The notes: generated by a model not told the origin, from the sequence alone. A DNA stretch of 64,000 bases from an uncultured bacterium (GCA_905215805.1 CAJMRL010000008.1:1-64000); one strand, 5' to 3'. Counted from the first letter of the stretch, positions 43,415 to 53,200 are shown. Numbers and translations are program-made.

Positions 43415-44350
43415 CTATTTCATAAGCATAGCCGCGCCTATAATGCCTGCTTCGTTAAACAGCTTTGCGGTCACAATCCTGCTCTTTGGCATAAATTTAT
43501 TAAAGCCGTTTGCGCTTACATATTCTCTTACGGGATTTAAAAGATAATCTCCCTCTCTGCTTATTCCGCCGCCTATGGCTATGATTTCAGGCTGCATAAA
43601 ATTCTCGCAGCTTACTATCCCGTCGGCAATATATCTTACATATCTGTCCACTACCTCTTGAGCCGCATTGTCGCCGAGCTTTGCTGCTTCAAACGCGGTT
43701 CTTCCCGAGACCTTGCCCTCCTTCAGGACAACAGAGTGCATAAGGCTTTGCGGATTTTTTTCCATAGCCTGCTTTGTCTGGCGGATAAGCGCCGTTACCG
43801 AAGCATATGCCTCCCAGCAGCCCTCCTTGCCGCAGGTGCACTTCTCTCCGCCCGAAACAAGCGTTATATGTCCCGCTTCTATAGCCGCGCCGTTAAAGCC
43901 GCGGTATACCTTCCCGTCAAGTATCAGTCCGCCGCCCACGCCCGTACCGAGCGTGATAAAGAGAAAGCTTTTGACGCCGTTTCCGTTTACGACATACTCT
44001 CCCAAAGCAGCGCAGTTCGCATCGTTATCCACCTTTATCGGAAAATCGAGATGCTTTTTAAACTCCTGTGCAAGAGGATAATGCTCCATTTTTATATTGT
44101 TTGAATATACGACCTCGCCGGTCTCATAATCTATCGTTCCCGGACAGCCTATGCCTATTCCCTTAATCTGAGACATTTCCATGCCGTATTCACTGACGAT
44201 TTTTTTAGACAGCTCCGCCATATCTTTCACGATCTCACCGGTCTGTCTTTCGCTCATAGTGGGCGTGCTGCCCTGATGAAGGATCTCTCCTTCATCAGAA
44301 ACCAAGCCCGCGGCAATATTTGTACCGCCCAAATCTATTCCTATATACAT
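43415..44350 (-). CDS. ROK-family sugar kinase (glucokinase-like)
   Basis: The 311-residue protein begins with the ATP-binding MYIGIDLGGTNIAAGL, has the sugar site NDANCAALGEY (about 102-112), glycine-rich GTGVGGGLILDGKVYRG and the zinc-binding ROK signature CTCGKEGCWEAYAS (about 165-178). These kinases phosphorylate glucose, N-acetylhexosamine or similar sugars at C6; ROK repressors have an extra N-terminal helix-turn-helix, which is absent. It lies 12 bases after paralogue C with AAGGAGG, so one product of the extracellular enzyme is probably its substrate, an amino sugar if the polymer is a glycosaminoglycan (inference). Confidence 0.88.
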   Translation of the reverse strand: MYIGIDLGGTNIAAGLVSDEGEILHQGSTPTMSERQTGEIVKDMAELSKKIVSEYGMEMSQIKGIGIGCPGTIDYETGEVVYSNNIKMEHYPLAQEFKKHLDFPIKVDNDANCAALGEYVVNGNGVKSFLFITLGTGVGGGLILDGKVYRGFNGAAIEAGHITLVSGGEKCTCGKEGCWEAYASVTALIRQTKQAMEKNPQSLMHSVVLKEGKVSGRTAFEAAKLGDNAAQEVVDRYVRYIADGIVSCENFMQPEIIAIGGGISREGDYLLNPVREYVSANGFNKFMPKSRIVTAKLFNEAGIIGAAMLMK

Positions 44351-44362
44351 TCCTGACCTCCT

Positions 44363-47300
44363 TTATTCCTTTGAAGCTATGCTTACCTTTCTGTCCGTTT
44401 CATCCCATGACACATCGCAGCCGAGCTGCTCAGCTATAAATCTTATCGGTACCATGACTCTTCCCTGTACGATGACCGCCGGCTGTTCAAGCTTTACTTC
44501 ACTTCCGTTTACCAAGGCGGTATCAGAATCCTTGACAAGCTCTATTCTTGTGCCGTCCTTTTCGATAACTGCCGTTTCCGTTTCGCTTACCCAGCTCACC
44601 TCCGCGCCCAAGCGCTCACTCACAGCTCTTATAGGCAGAAGAGTGCGGTCGTTTGAGATATACGGCGCAACGTCCGTCTTTACAGGTCTGCCGTCTATTT
44701 CAATGCTTATTCCGCCGTTTACATTGACCTTTACCGTCTTTGTAACGGGAGTCTCATGATAACCGTCCCTAACTTCTGTACTCAGTATAAAGCTTCCGCC
44801 GTATTGGGGAGTAAATGTAACGATACCTCCCTCGACATCCGCGCCGTCCGGGATATCGTATCCACATGTAAGCTCGTCGCCGTCAGCGTCCTTCGCCGAA
44901 AAATCGATAGTTACCGTATCGCCTATGTCAATGCTTTTTCCGACAAGATTTCCTTCTATCGTGAGATTTTTGAAATGCGCCGTATTCACCTCGCCGCTCT
45001 GGCAGGTCATAGCCGCTCCGATATACATCGGCGCGTCCGCCGCAATAATATTTCTCGGCTTTGAGGTCTGCTCATATGTCGCGCCTCCGTCAACGCTGTA
45101 CCAATACTCGATCATATCGCCCCTGCGCTCGATTATAAAATCTATCGGGACGCTCTTGTTATTCATATCTCCTGCCCAGTAGCTGGTTGTGCTTGCCTCC
45201 TGGGAGCTGTCATGGCTTACAAGGAGTATATTGTTATTGTTTGAAAAATGACGCAGCTCAAAGAAATTTGCCGTCTCGAAATCAAGGCTGTCCGACGCGA
45301 GCAGCGAGAAATATTCCTTGTCTGTTGATGTTCTGTCAAAGCCGTCAAGAGTTACGTGCATTTTAAAATCACCGCATATTTCCTTATATACAAAGGTCTT
45401 ATCGAGATTTCCTTTTCCCTCGTCACAGCTTGAGCTTATGGCTGACGGCTCTCCATTTTCGTCAAACACAACGTCACCCGAAGCGGTTCCGTAATTATAT
45501 ACCTGCCATTGCTCAGGCTCTGTTTCTCTTACAGTCTCATTAAATTCCGGCTGTGAATTCGGCGCATACTCATACACTATCGTATTTTCGCCATCCGATA
45601 AAGCCTGCACTGATTTTTCGCCGTCCTCCAAAGTCTTATATCCATCGAAGAATTCCGGCTGCGCCGTTACTGTTTCACCGACCCTTACGCGCTTGGAATC
45701 AAAGCCGAGCACCGTATTTTCGCTCTTATAAATCGTGCTTACGACCTCGGTATCCGCTCTTTCGAGCACCTCCAGCACTACCGCGCCGCGAGGCTCTACC
45801 GCAACGCGTATATCCCCGCCATCGCTGCTTTCATAAACCTTTCCGCTTATAAGGTCCTTTGCCTTTGTAACTCCGACTGTATCGGCATAATAGACCGTAC
45901 CCTGCTGACCTGCCGCCTCGTCATCCTTTGAATTATTGATACCGCATATATACTTACCGTATTTTACCTCTTCATAGCCGTTATAGCGGTAATGGGTATA
46001 AGGCTTGTTTCCGTCGGTAAGATGCTCCGAATCCTGCCATGTGTAGACGTCTCCCTGATGCGTTGAGCGCACCTCGGCGGTTCTGTCCTCACTGTCTGTT
46101 GTGAAATGAATCCTTGTATAGTCGTTATAGCTCCAGTTGTCACGGCGGAAATTCATCGTTATATATGCCTTTTCGCCCTTGTTTTTAAATACTATCACAT
46201 GAGCGTCCGCATCATACCATGCAAAATCCTCATGCTCGTCCTCCATGGGAAGCGGCTCTATTTTGCCCTGCGCCGTCATTTCCTCCACTGTCTTATAATA
46301 TTTCAGAACATTCTGCGCATCAACAAGATTTGTATAGATATGCGGCGAATTTGTCACTTCAAAATCGCTTCTTATCGTATTATTATAGCCCATATCATGC
46401 TCAATGTAAAGCTGCAGATATCTGAGCGCCGCCGGAGATTCAAGCTCCGTTGCGGTAAAGCCCGCTATAGGATATGAGCTGTGCAATCCGTAGCCGTCCT
46501 TTCTTGACGAAGCGTAGCATTCCGCCGCAAGCGTGGGCGTGCCGTCATTCTTGGGCGCGGGATAGAAGAAGTATTTGCTTGACTCATAGGCATTATAGGC
46601 CTGCTCTGTAAACAGCTCCTTTGCCTCTTCACTCATATACGGACTGCACTCGGCATACTCGTTCGTTATCTTCATAAGCAGAGTGCCGTAATCACCTGCC
46701 CAGCCGCCGTGTGATGCTCCGCCCTCAAGGCCCAGACCGTTTTCTGTCGAGAACCATTTCTCTCCGTCTACCATCTCGCCGTATTTATATCTGACCATAT
46801 CCAGATACTGCTCGTCATCCTCCGGCTTGTACTCCGAATTTACATTAACGCCGTCCGAAGCAAGCAGTCTTACGCAAAGATTAGCGTTATACGCATATCC
46901 GAAATCCTGATTTGCCGTTCCGGCACGGTTCGTAGGCGCATAAAAATCTCCCACTCCCCTTAAAGGATTAGCCATTCTGTCGCGGAGTCTGCCGAACATA
47001 TCCGTATAAAAATCACGTCTTGTTCTGTCGTTTTTTCCGGTAAGGTCGCCGTCTATCACTTCGTTGAGGTGCGACTGATAGTCATCGATTATCTGCTGAT
47101 TATTGCTGTTCATAACATAATTGTTAAGCATGATATACGATTCTATCATAGCGTCCGCGCCCAAAGACATCAACGGCCAGTATTCGCCTGTAAGTCTTTC
47201 TCCTGTTCCGTCAAGCGATACGCCGAGCCATTTTCCCTTATCCTCTCCGGTGCTGAAATAGCACCAACCGCCCTTGCTGTCCTGTGCTCTCTGATAGAAA

Positions 47301-48385
47301 TCGAGCAGTGCAAAATAGCGGTCAAGTATTTCCGGATTATTGTGCTTGTCTCCGGAAAAATCAAATATATACGCATTTGCCAGTATCATGAGATTTGACA
47401 TTGTAGACCAATTCTGATGCAATATAGCATTCTGAGCATAACGCTGCGATACAGCGTCGCCCTCGCCCGTCATATCCGCCTCGGATATCGGCGTGTTTCT
47501 TATTACCGCGCCTTCAAAATAAGCATTTTCATCGGTCTTTTTCTTTTCCCATTCCTCGCCGTATACCTGCCATGAAAGCACCTTATCGGTCATATCCGAT
47601 ACTTCCTTCTGAAGATACTCATATGCCGTCATATCCTTGTCGGAATTATCGCTCTTGACAATTTCCGGGGCTTTTCCCGTACCCTTATAGTCATCGTCCG
47701 GCTCAAAATACGGCTCTGTCGAGGAATATATGCTGTACAAATACGCCGAAGGCTGGCTCACTTCCTTGTATGTAGAAGTTCCGTACGAGTCCATATCTCC
47801 CTTATGCCATATTGAAAGCGTCACCTTTCCGTCCGCCGGTACCATGCCCTCCGGAAGCTTATAGGTCGCATAATAATATCTTCCGTAGCATACCGGGCCT
47901 TCGTTATAGCGTCCGGCGTAAAGCTCGGAGTATTCCCTTCCGCTGTAAGCGTCAAGAATTGAGGTATCTCCGTCCTTGCCGTACATAAGCAGATTTCCGC
48001 GTCCGAACTGTGAACCGGAGGTGCGCAGCGTTATATATGTAACCTGCCCGGGGTCGGCTTCGATAGTAAATTCTATCATTCCGCTTTCTCCCTCGGGCGG
48101 TATCTGCATCTGACGGTATGTAAGCCCGTCGCCCAAGCCGCCTCCGCAGTGTATCCCGTTCTCATCGTCATACTGTGCCTCAAGCTTATCATCGACCCCG
48201 GCAATAGTATTCGTTTCCTTAAAGCTGTGCGCCGCCTCTGACTCGCTGTCGCCCAAAACGAGCTTATCTATGATACTCGCCCCGGTAAGCGGCTCTTCCT
48301 CCTGCGCCGCGCTTACTCCCAAAGCGCCAAAGCATGACGCCGTCATCGCGGCGCCCAAAAGCGCGGCTATCATTCTTTTAAACAT
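44363..48385 (-). CDS. Large secreted protein, paralogue C of the putative polysaccharide-degrading family
   Basis: About 1340 residues: signal peptide (to about 27), the family beta domain (about 35-230; LVLGDSESEAAH, GGGLGDGLTYRQM, LSIWHKGDMDSYG), the helical toroid-like middle (about 260-700; RAQDSKGGWCYFSTGEDKG, GASHGGWAGDYGTLLMKI), a C-terminal beta domain (YGKYICGINNS), an additional concanavalin-like domain (about 990-1180; KEICGDFKMHVTLDGFDRTS), and two copper-amine-oxidase-N type repeats at the end (about 1245-1340; NDRTLLPIRAVSERLGAEVSW). The latter are stalk or wall-associated domains in clostridia. The ATG at 48385 is chosen, because the earlier one overlaps the GAGGAGGGAG site. 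Enzymatic role inferred from context. Confidence 0.75.
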   Translation of the reverse strand: MFKRMIAALLGAAMTASCFGALGVSAAQEEEPLTGASIIDKLVLGDSESEAAHSFKETNTIAGVDDKLEAQYDDENGIHCGGGLGDGLTYRQMQIPPEGESGMIEFTIEADPGQVTYITLRTSGSQFGRGNLLMYGKDGDTSILDAYSGREYSELYAGRYNEGPVCYGRYYYATYKLPEGMVPADGKVTLSIWHKGDMDSYGTSTYKEVSQPSAYLYSIYSSTEPYFEPDDDYKGTGKAPEIVKSDNSDKDMTAYEYLQKEVSDMTDKVLSWQVYGEEWEKKKTDENAYFEGAVIRNTPISEADMTGEGDAVSQRYAQNAILHQNWSTMSNLMILANAYIFDFSGDKHNNPEILDRYFALLDFYQRAQDSKGGWCYFSTGEDKGKWLGVSLDGTGERLTGEYWPLMSLGADAMIESYIMLNNYVMNSNNQQIIDDYQSHLNEVIDGDLTGKNDRTRRDFYTDMFGRLRDRMANPLRGVGDFYAPTNRAGTANQDFGYAYNANLCVRLLASDGVNVNSEYKPEDDEQYLDMVRYKYGEMVDGEKWFSTENGLGLEGGASHGGWAGDYGTLLMKITNEYAECSPYMSEEAKELFTEQAYNAYESSKYFFYPAPKNDGTPTLAAECYASSRKDGYGLHSSYPIAGFTATELESPAALRYLQLYIEHDMGYNNTIRSDFEVTNSPHIYTNLVDAQNVLKYYKTVEEMTAQGKIEPLPMEDEHEDFAWYDADAHVIVFKNKGEKAYITMNFRRDNWSYNDYTRIHFTTDSEDRTAEVRSTHQGDVYTWQDSEHLTDGNKPYTHYRYNGYEEVKYGKYICGINNSKDDEAAGQQGTVYYADTVGVTKAKDLISGKVYESSDGGDIRVAVEPRGAVVLEVLERADTEVVSTIYKSENTVLGFDSKRVRVGETVTAQPEFFDGYKTLEDGEKSVQALSDGENTIVYEYAPNSQPEFNETVRETEPEQWQVYNYGTASGDVVFDENGEPSAISSSCDEGKGNLDKTFVYKEICGDFKMHVTLDGFDRTSTDKEYFSLLASDSLDFETANFFELRHFSNNNNILLVSHDSSQEASTTSYWAGDMNNKSVPIDFIIERRGDMIEYWYSVDGGATYEQTSKPRNIIAADAPMYIGAAMTCQSGEVNTAHFKNLTIEGNLVGKSIDIGDTVTIDFSAKDADGDELTCGYDIPDGADVEGGIVTFTPQYGGSFILSTEVRDGYHETPVTKTVKVNVNGGISIEIDGRPVKTDVAPYISNDRTLLPIRAVSERLGAEVSWVSETETAVIEKDGTRIELVKDSDTALVNGSEVKLEQPAVIVQGRVMVPIRFIAEQLGCDVSWDETDRKVSIASKE

Positions 48386-48416
48386 TGTCTCCCTCCTCAT
48401 TAAAATATATTGCCTA

Positions 48417-48475
48417 AAAATAAAAGGGAATAAAACAGGCTTATTGTTCTGAGTTGTTTTATCCCCTTTTATTTA
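48417..48475 (-). terminator. Terminator of the importer-GH88 operon
   Basis: AAAATAAAAGGGAATAAAAC (48417-48436) pairs imperfectly with GTTTTATCCCCTTTTATTT (48455-48473), with T-rich tail on the minus strand. It lies between the GH88 gene and paralogue C, so the latter may depend on read-through or an unseen promoter. Confidence 0.7.
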
Positions 48476-48487
48476 TAATTTATCCAA

Positions 48488-49624
48488 TTACCACAACAAC
48501 ATCTCAAAGCCCTTGAGCTTATATATTGCTTCTATAAAATAATAATCGCCGTAAATGATCGGAGCTTCCTTGCCCTGAGGACGGCATACATAAGCCTCCG
48601 TACCCTTCTGAAGTATGGACTGCTCCTCAAGCGACCAGTCGCAGAAGTTTTTCTCCATTGCCTTAAGCAGCTTCATGGCAGCGTTTATATACAATCCTCT
48701 TTCAAGCTCCGGAACATGCTTTGCTATCTCAAGCAGACCGCACGCAGTGCAGGCTCCGGCTGTCGAATCATATATCACCGGCTCCTTCGGGCTTCTGAAA
48801 TCTACCTTTGGCAGCCAGTCATCGCATACGTTTGCGATAAAGTAATGCGCCACACGCTTTGCGGCGTCAAGATATTCCTGCTTTCCGGTGTGGATATAGC
48901 TCAATGTAAAGCCGTATATCGCCCAAGCCTGACCTCTTGACCATGACGAGCCTACAGCATATCCCTGTCCGCCGAAGGTCTCTATGACCTCTCCGTTCGT
49001 CGGGTCAAGGCTAACTATATGGTTTACCGAACCGTCGGGACGTATATGGGTATTGAGCACCTTGTCGGCATGCTTCATTGCTATGTACTTAAAGCGGTCG
49101 TCTTTATATTCGTCGCTTGCCCAGTACAGAAGCGGTATATTCATCATGCTGTCGATAATGACCCAACCGATGCAGTCGTCATTCCATGAACGGATAAATT
49201 CTCCGCGGGCATTATATCTTGACGCAAGCATATCGGCGGCAATCGAGGTTCTTACCCTCGATTTTTTTGAGCCGAAAAGCCTGTAATTCGCGCCGCTCGA
49301 AATGAGCCACATAAATCCAACGTCATGATGGAGGGTATCATATTCTCCGAACGCCTTATCGAGCAGCTCCTCGGATCTTTCGGCAACCGCCCTGTAATCC
49401 TCGTTTTTTGTACCGATATACATCAGCCACATCATGCCCGGCCAAAAGCCGTTGGTCCACCAGGTTATATCCTCCTTGACCATATCGTTATACACACCGT
49501 TTACAGTCGTATAAGGGATTTTGTCCTTATTGAGCGGAGCTACTACCTTTAGCTTTGCATCTATCTTATTCCATATCTCATCCACCCATGCTCTGTCTTC
49601 GCTGCTTATATCGTAATTATACAT
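48488..49624 (-). CDS. Unsaturated glucuronyl hydrolase (GH88)
   Basis: The 378-residue cytoplasmic protein matches the size and motifs of Bacillus-type UGL (377 residues): WWTNGFWPGMMWLMY (about 56-70), HHDVGFMW with the first catalytic Asp (about 99-106), IIDSMMNIPLLYWAS with the second Asp (about 155-169), and SSWSRGQAWAIYGF (about 227-240). GH88 hydrates the 4,5-unsaturated uronic acid left by lyases on glycosaminoglycan, gellan or similar oligosaccharides. GH105 (rhamnogalacturonan) is the closest alternative. It is the last gene of the importer operon and lies 12 bases after the binding protein, which ties import to lyase products. Confidence 0.9.
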   Translation of the reverse strand: MYNYDISSEDRAWVDEIWNKIDAKLKVVAPLNKDKIPYTTVNGVYNDMVKEDITWWTNGFWPGMMWLMYIGTKNEDYRAVAERSEELLDKAFGEYDTLHHDVGFMWLISSGANYRLFGSKKSRVRTSIAADMLASRYNARGEFIRSWNDDCIGWVIIDSMMNIPLLYWASDEYKDDRFKYIAMKHADKVLNTHIRPDGSVNHIVSLDPTNGEVIETFGGQGYAVGSSWSRGQAWAIYGFTLSYIHTGKQEYLDAAKRVAHYFIANVCDDWLPKVDFRSPKEPVIYDSTAGACTACGLLEIAKHVPELERGLYINAAMKLLKAMEKNFCDWSLEEQSILQKGTEAYVCRPQGKEAPIIYGDYYFIEAIYKLKGFEMLLW

Positions 49625-49636
49625 ATAATTCTCCTT

Positions 49637-51241
49637 TTATTTTGAATTTTTCTCCTTAAGGAACTCATTTATCTGGCGTTTTGCCTCTTCGCGTATCACA
49701 TCAAGGCCGTTTGCCAGACATTCCGCCGTATTCTGCTGCTTGACCTCTACCGGATTATCCAGCGCACCATGCTCGAGAGCTGTCGATACCTTCGAGGTTA
49801 TACCTGAGATTACCGACGTTTCTGTCTGAAGCATCGATGTGTCAAACGTAAAGCCTGCAAGCGGGCTTTCATAATAAGCCTCCGGTTTAAGGTCGTACTT
49901 CTTGTATTCATAAATATCATCGGGCAGTGACGCCTCGAATTTTACAAAATTCGGATTCCATGTAAGCACGTATCCCGGGAAGGCATATTTCTCTCTGTCC
50001 GGAGGAGTAAGCTGCTGATACTTATCCTCGCCCACACGTTCCCAGTTCACGCCTTCTATACCCAGCTCAAACAAATCATGATGCGACTCGTCCGCATAGA
50101 GCCAGTCGAGGAATGTAAGAACCTTATCGACCTTTTTCGACCATGCCGGTATACAGATAAAGTTATTTCCCTTTAAGTCCGTAACACGCGCCTCGTCCTG
50201 CATTTCTCTTACTCCGTCGTTAAGGATGAATATTCCGACCTCAGCCTCCGGCATGGACGATTTCATATCGGTAATTTTCTGTTCATATGTATCGAGGTTG
50301 TCTACCATAGCCGCGCATTTAAGACCTGTAAACATTGCCCATGAATCCTTACGGTTCAAGGAATCCCTTTCAAGATACTTATTCCACTCGCGCAGCTTTT
50401 TAAGCCTTGCATTTCCGAGAAGCTCGCCGTCACGGTATTTCTCAGGGAACGCCGCATATCTCGACAAGTCCTCGCCCTCGTAAACTATGTCAACTACCTC
50501 TGTGTTATCCTCGTTGAGAAGGATATGGGCAAATGCTCCGAGATTCATACATACAATATGATTTTTCGCAAGATCCAATGTATCCTGTGCAAACAGTGAA
50601 TAGAAGCCTCTCGAGCCGGTCACGCCGAACGGCACCATATTCATTGACGCTTCCTCTCCGGTTAAAATAGCGTCAAAGAATTGCTGAAGCTCGTCATAGC
50701 TGTTTATCTGACCGTCTGTTCCGATATTGTATTTTTTCGCCAGATCTTTTCTGTAATATACGCAGTCGATACCGTTTCCGTATGTACGCATCATCGGAAG
50801 TCCGTAAAGATGTCCGAAATAATAGTTTGCGTCCACGATATTCTCCGGGAATGCCTCGGTAAGATTCGGATATTCCCCGCTTGCGAGATAATCCTCAAGC
50901 GGCGTATACATCTCATATGCCGTAAAGGTTTTGAGCTTATTGAACGGAGCGTCAAACACAAGGTCATAATTCTCCGAGCCTATCATTCTCAAATTAAGCT
51001 TTTCTTTGTAATCTCCCTGTGATACCCACTCAACATCAAGCTTTACGCCTGTCTCCTTTGCGCCTGTATTATTATATTCCTCCAGGACCTGATCCCAGCC
51101 TGTCGGCTTTTGTCCCGAAAGCATTACCTTTATAGTATCGGCGTCAGCTCCGCTTCCGATGCCTTCGCAGCCCGCAATAGCCGGAACAGTAAGAGAAAGC
51201 GTCAGCCCTAAAGCGAGTATTTTCTTTAAAGAGCCTTTCAT
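49637..51241 (-). CDS. Sugar ABC transporter solute-binding lipoprotein (LplA-like)
   Basis: About 534 residues: a lipoprotein signal (AIAGC, Cys at about 24) then an extracellular solute-binding fold (VSQGDYKEKLNLRMIGSENYDLVF; DKVLTFLDWLYADESHHDLF). This large binding-protein class (LplA/YtcQ) serves oligosaccharide importers, including those for unsaturated uronate oligosaccharides. The ATG at 51241 is preferred over an upstream TTG since AAGGAGG lies before it. It follows the two permease genes and precedes GH88. Confidence 0.92.
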   Translation of the reverse strand: MKGSLKKILALGLTLSLTVPAIAGCEGIGSGADADTIKVMLSGQKPTGWDQVLEEYNNTGAKETGVKLDVEWVSQGDYKEKLNLRMIGSENYDLVFDAPFNKLKTFTAYEMYTPLEDYLASGEYPNLTEAFPENIVDANYYFGHLYGLPMMRTYGNGIDCVYYRKDLAKKYNIGTDGQINSYDELQQFFDAILTGEEASMNMVPFGVTGSRGFYSLFAQDTLDLAKNHIVCMNLGAFAHILLNEDNTEVVDIVYEGEDLSRYAAFPEKYRDGELLGNARLKKLREWNKYLERDSLNRKDSWAMFTGLKCAAMVDNLDTYEQKITDMKSSMPEAEVGIFILNDGVREMQDEARVTDLKGNNFICIPAWSKKVDKVLTFLDWLYADESHHDLFELGIEGVNWERVGEDKYQQLTPPDREKYAFPGYVLTWNPNFVKFEASLPDDIYEYKKYDLKPEAYYESPLAGFTFDTSMLQTETSVISGITSKVSTALEHGALDNPVEVKQQNTAECLANGLDVIREEAKRQINEFLKEKNSK

Positions 51242-51261
51242 AACTAAATTAACCTCCTTTA

Positions 51262-52143
51262 TCAACCCTTAACAGAACCTACTGTAAGTCCCTGAACAAA
51301 ATACTTCTGCAGGAACGGATACAGTAAAACTATCGGTCCTATCGTTACAACCGCTGTTGCCATCTGCACTGTTTCGGCAGGTATAAGACCCTCCGTCTGC
51401 ACTCCTGCCTGAGCGGCGTTCTGCTGAACGAATTGTATATCCTTCTGGATACGCATGATGAGATACTGCAATGGGTACTTCCAGTCGGTATGTATATAGA
51501 GAAGAGCCTTATACCATTCATTCCAGTATGCCAAAGCGTAGAACAAGCCTACGGTTGCAATACCCGGCAATGAAATAGGAAGAATTATCTTAAAGAGTAT
51601 CACCATGTCGTTTGCGCCGTCGATCCTTGCCGATTCCGAAAGCGCCTCCGGAATGCTGTTAAAGAAGTTACGCATAAGAAGAAGGTTCCATGCGTTCACC
51701 AATGACGGCAATATCAAAGACCAAAGCGAATCCGATAAATGCAGATACTTTGTTACCCATAAATATGTAGGAACAAGACCGCCGGAAAAGAGCATTGTGA
51801 AATATATAAAGAATGCTATTTTGCTGCGGTAATACATGTTCTTGCATGAGATGGCATATGCACATGCGCATGTTACGAGCATACTGAGCACCGTACCAAC
51901 GATAGTTACAAAAAATGTTACTCCGTATGACGGCAAAACCGTTCCGGATTTAAAGAGCATTGAATATGCTTCAGTACTAAAATCCTTCGGGAATATTCTG
52001 TAGCCGAATTGGTTTAAGGCTGCCTGTGATGTGAAGGAGCTTGAAAGCACCAGCAGCAGCGGCACAAGGCAGGCAATTGCAAATAATATTATAAACGCGT
52101 AGCATATAAATGATACCGTATAATCTCCTTTTGTCTTTTTCAT
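51262..52143 (-). CDS. Sugar ABC transporter permease (LplC/YtcP-like)
   Basis: 293 residues with six membrane segments and the EAA loop ALSESARIDGANDMVILFKIILP (key SARIDGAND, about 165-175) that contacts the ATPase. Family: carbohydrate uptake transporter CUT1. AAGGAGG precedes the ATG; 11 bases after the partner permease. Confidence 0.93.
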   Translation of the reverse strand: MKKTKGDYTVSFICYAFIILFAIACLVPLLLVLSSSFTSQAALNQFGYRIFPKDFSTEAYSMLFKSGTVLPSYGVTFFVTIVGTVLSMLVTCACAYAISCKNMYYRSKIAFFIYFTMLFSGGLVPTYLWVTKYLHLSDSLWSLILPSLVNAWNLLLMRNFFNSIPEALSESARIDGANDMVILFKIILPISLPGIATVGLFYALAYWNEWYKALLYIHTDWKYPLQYLIMRIQKDIQFVQQNAAQAGVQTEGLIPAETVQMATAVVTIGPIVLLYPFLQKYFVQGLTVGSVKG

Positions 52144-52154
52144 CGTTTACCTCC

Positions 52155-53132
52155 TTAGAATAAAGCCGATTCCGGACTCCATTTGTTCGCAACCTTATTA
52201 CATAAAACAACGAACAGGAATCCAAGCATTGACTGAACAAGTCCGACAGCGGCAGTCTGTCCCATCGACGGGTTTTCAAGAAGCTGTCTGAACAGATATG
52301 TATCTATTACGTCGGTGGTCGGATAGAGAACCGAGTTCGAGCCTACCATAGCATAAATCATACCAAAGTCACCGTTAAATATCTTACCTACACTCATTAT
52401 GGTAAGCATGATAATGGTATTTTTAAGCATCGGCAAGGTCAGCCTAGTAATACACTGCCACCGGCTCGCTCCGTCAACTGCGGCAGCCTCATATATAGAC
52501 GAATCAAAGCCAGTTATGGTTGCAAGGTATACTATCGAGCCAAAGCCCGCACCCTGCCATATTCTCAGTATAACCAGCACAACCGGCCATACCGAAGGAG
52601 TATTGTAGAATTCGATACCGCTGCTTCCGAACTTCTGAAGTATCTGGTTTATAACTCCGTTTGAAGCAAGAATCGCTACAGAAAGCATGGAAACGACCGT
52701 CCATGACATAAAGTGCGGGAGAATTACGATAGACTGGGTTATTTTCTTTACCCATTTGTTCTTCATCTCCGAAAGCATTATCGCGATTATTACCGATGTA
52801 ATGGTAGTAAAGGTGATAAACAATACATTGAGCCAAAGCGTGTTGACCGTTACGGTTATCCAGTTATTTGTGGCGAAAAACGCTTTAAAGTTTTCAATCC
52901 CCACAAAATCACTCGCCCATATTCCCTTCATAGGTCTGTAGTCAACGAACGCTATATACAAACCCGCCATCGGTATGTACGAAAAAATCACAAAAAACGC
53001 AATTGCAGGAACACAAAGTCCATAAAGCCAAGGATTTCTTTTTATATCCTGCCATAGCGTAGGTTTGAGTTTTTTTTCGGCAGCCTTCTTGACCTTCAAA
53101 GCCGCCTTCTTTTCTGCTGTTGATGTACTCAC
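52155..53132 (-). CDS. Sugar ABC transporter permease (LplB-like)
   Basis: 325 residues: a Lys/Ala-rich cytoplasmic head (about 1-30), six membrane segments and the EAA loop YEAAAVDGASRWQCITRLTLP (key EAAAVDGAS, about 215-225). It starts with GTG, supported by GGAGGTGA eight bases upstream. First gene of the importer operon. No ATPase gene is present in the operon or window, so a shared MsmX-type ATPase encoded elsewhere must energise it. Confidence 0.93.
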   Translation of the reverse strand: MSTSTAEKKAALKVKKAAEKKLKPTLWQDIKRNPWLYGLCVPAIAFFVIFSYIPMAGLYIAFVDYRPMKGIWASDFVGIENFKAFFATNNWITVTVNTLWLNVLFITFTTITSVIIAIMLSEMKNKWVKKITQSIVILPHFMSWTVVSMLSVAILASNGVINQILQKFGSSGIEFYNTPSVWPVVLVILRIWQGAGFGSIVYLATITGFDSSIYEAAAVDGASRWQCITRLTLPMLKNTIIMLTIMSVGKIFNGDFGMIYAMVGSNSVLYPTTDVIDTYLFRQLLENPSMGQTAAVGLVQSMLGFLFVVLCNKVANKWSPESALF

Positions 53133-53163
53133 AGCAAAATCACCTCCTGATTATTTTTATGTT

Positions 53164-53185
53164 ATCCGCGCACCGCGCCGCGGAT
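53164..53185 (-). promoter_or_regulatory. GC-rich hairpin in the importer operon leader
   Basis: ATCCGCG (53164-53170) and CGCGGAT (53179-53185) flank an eight-base GC-rich loop, about 10-30 bases after the predicted transcription start and before the first start codon. It could be an operator palindrome or mRNA leader hairpin. Confidence 0.5.
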
Positions 53186-53200
53186 CTTTTTGCTAAGACT

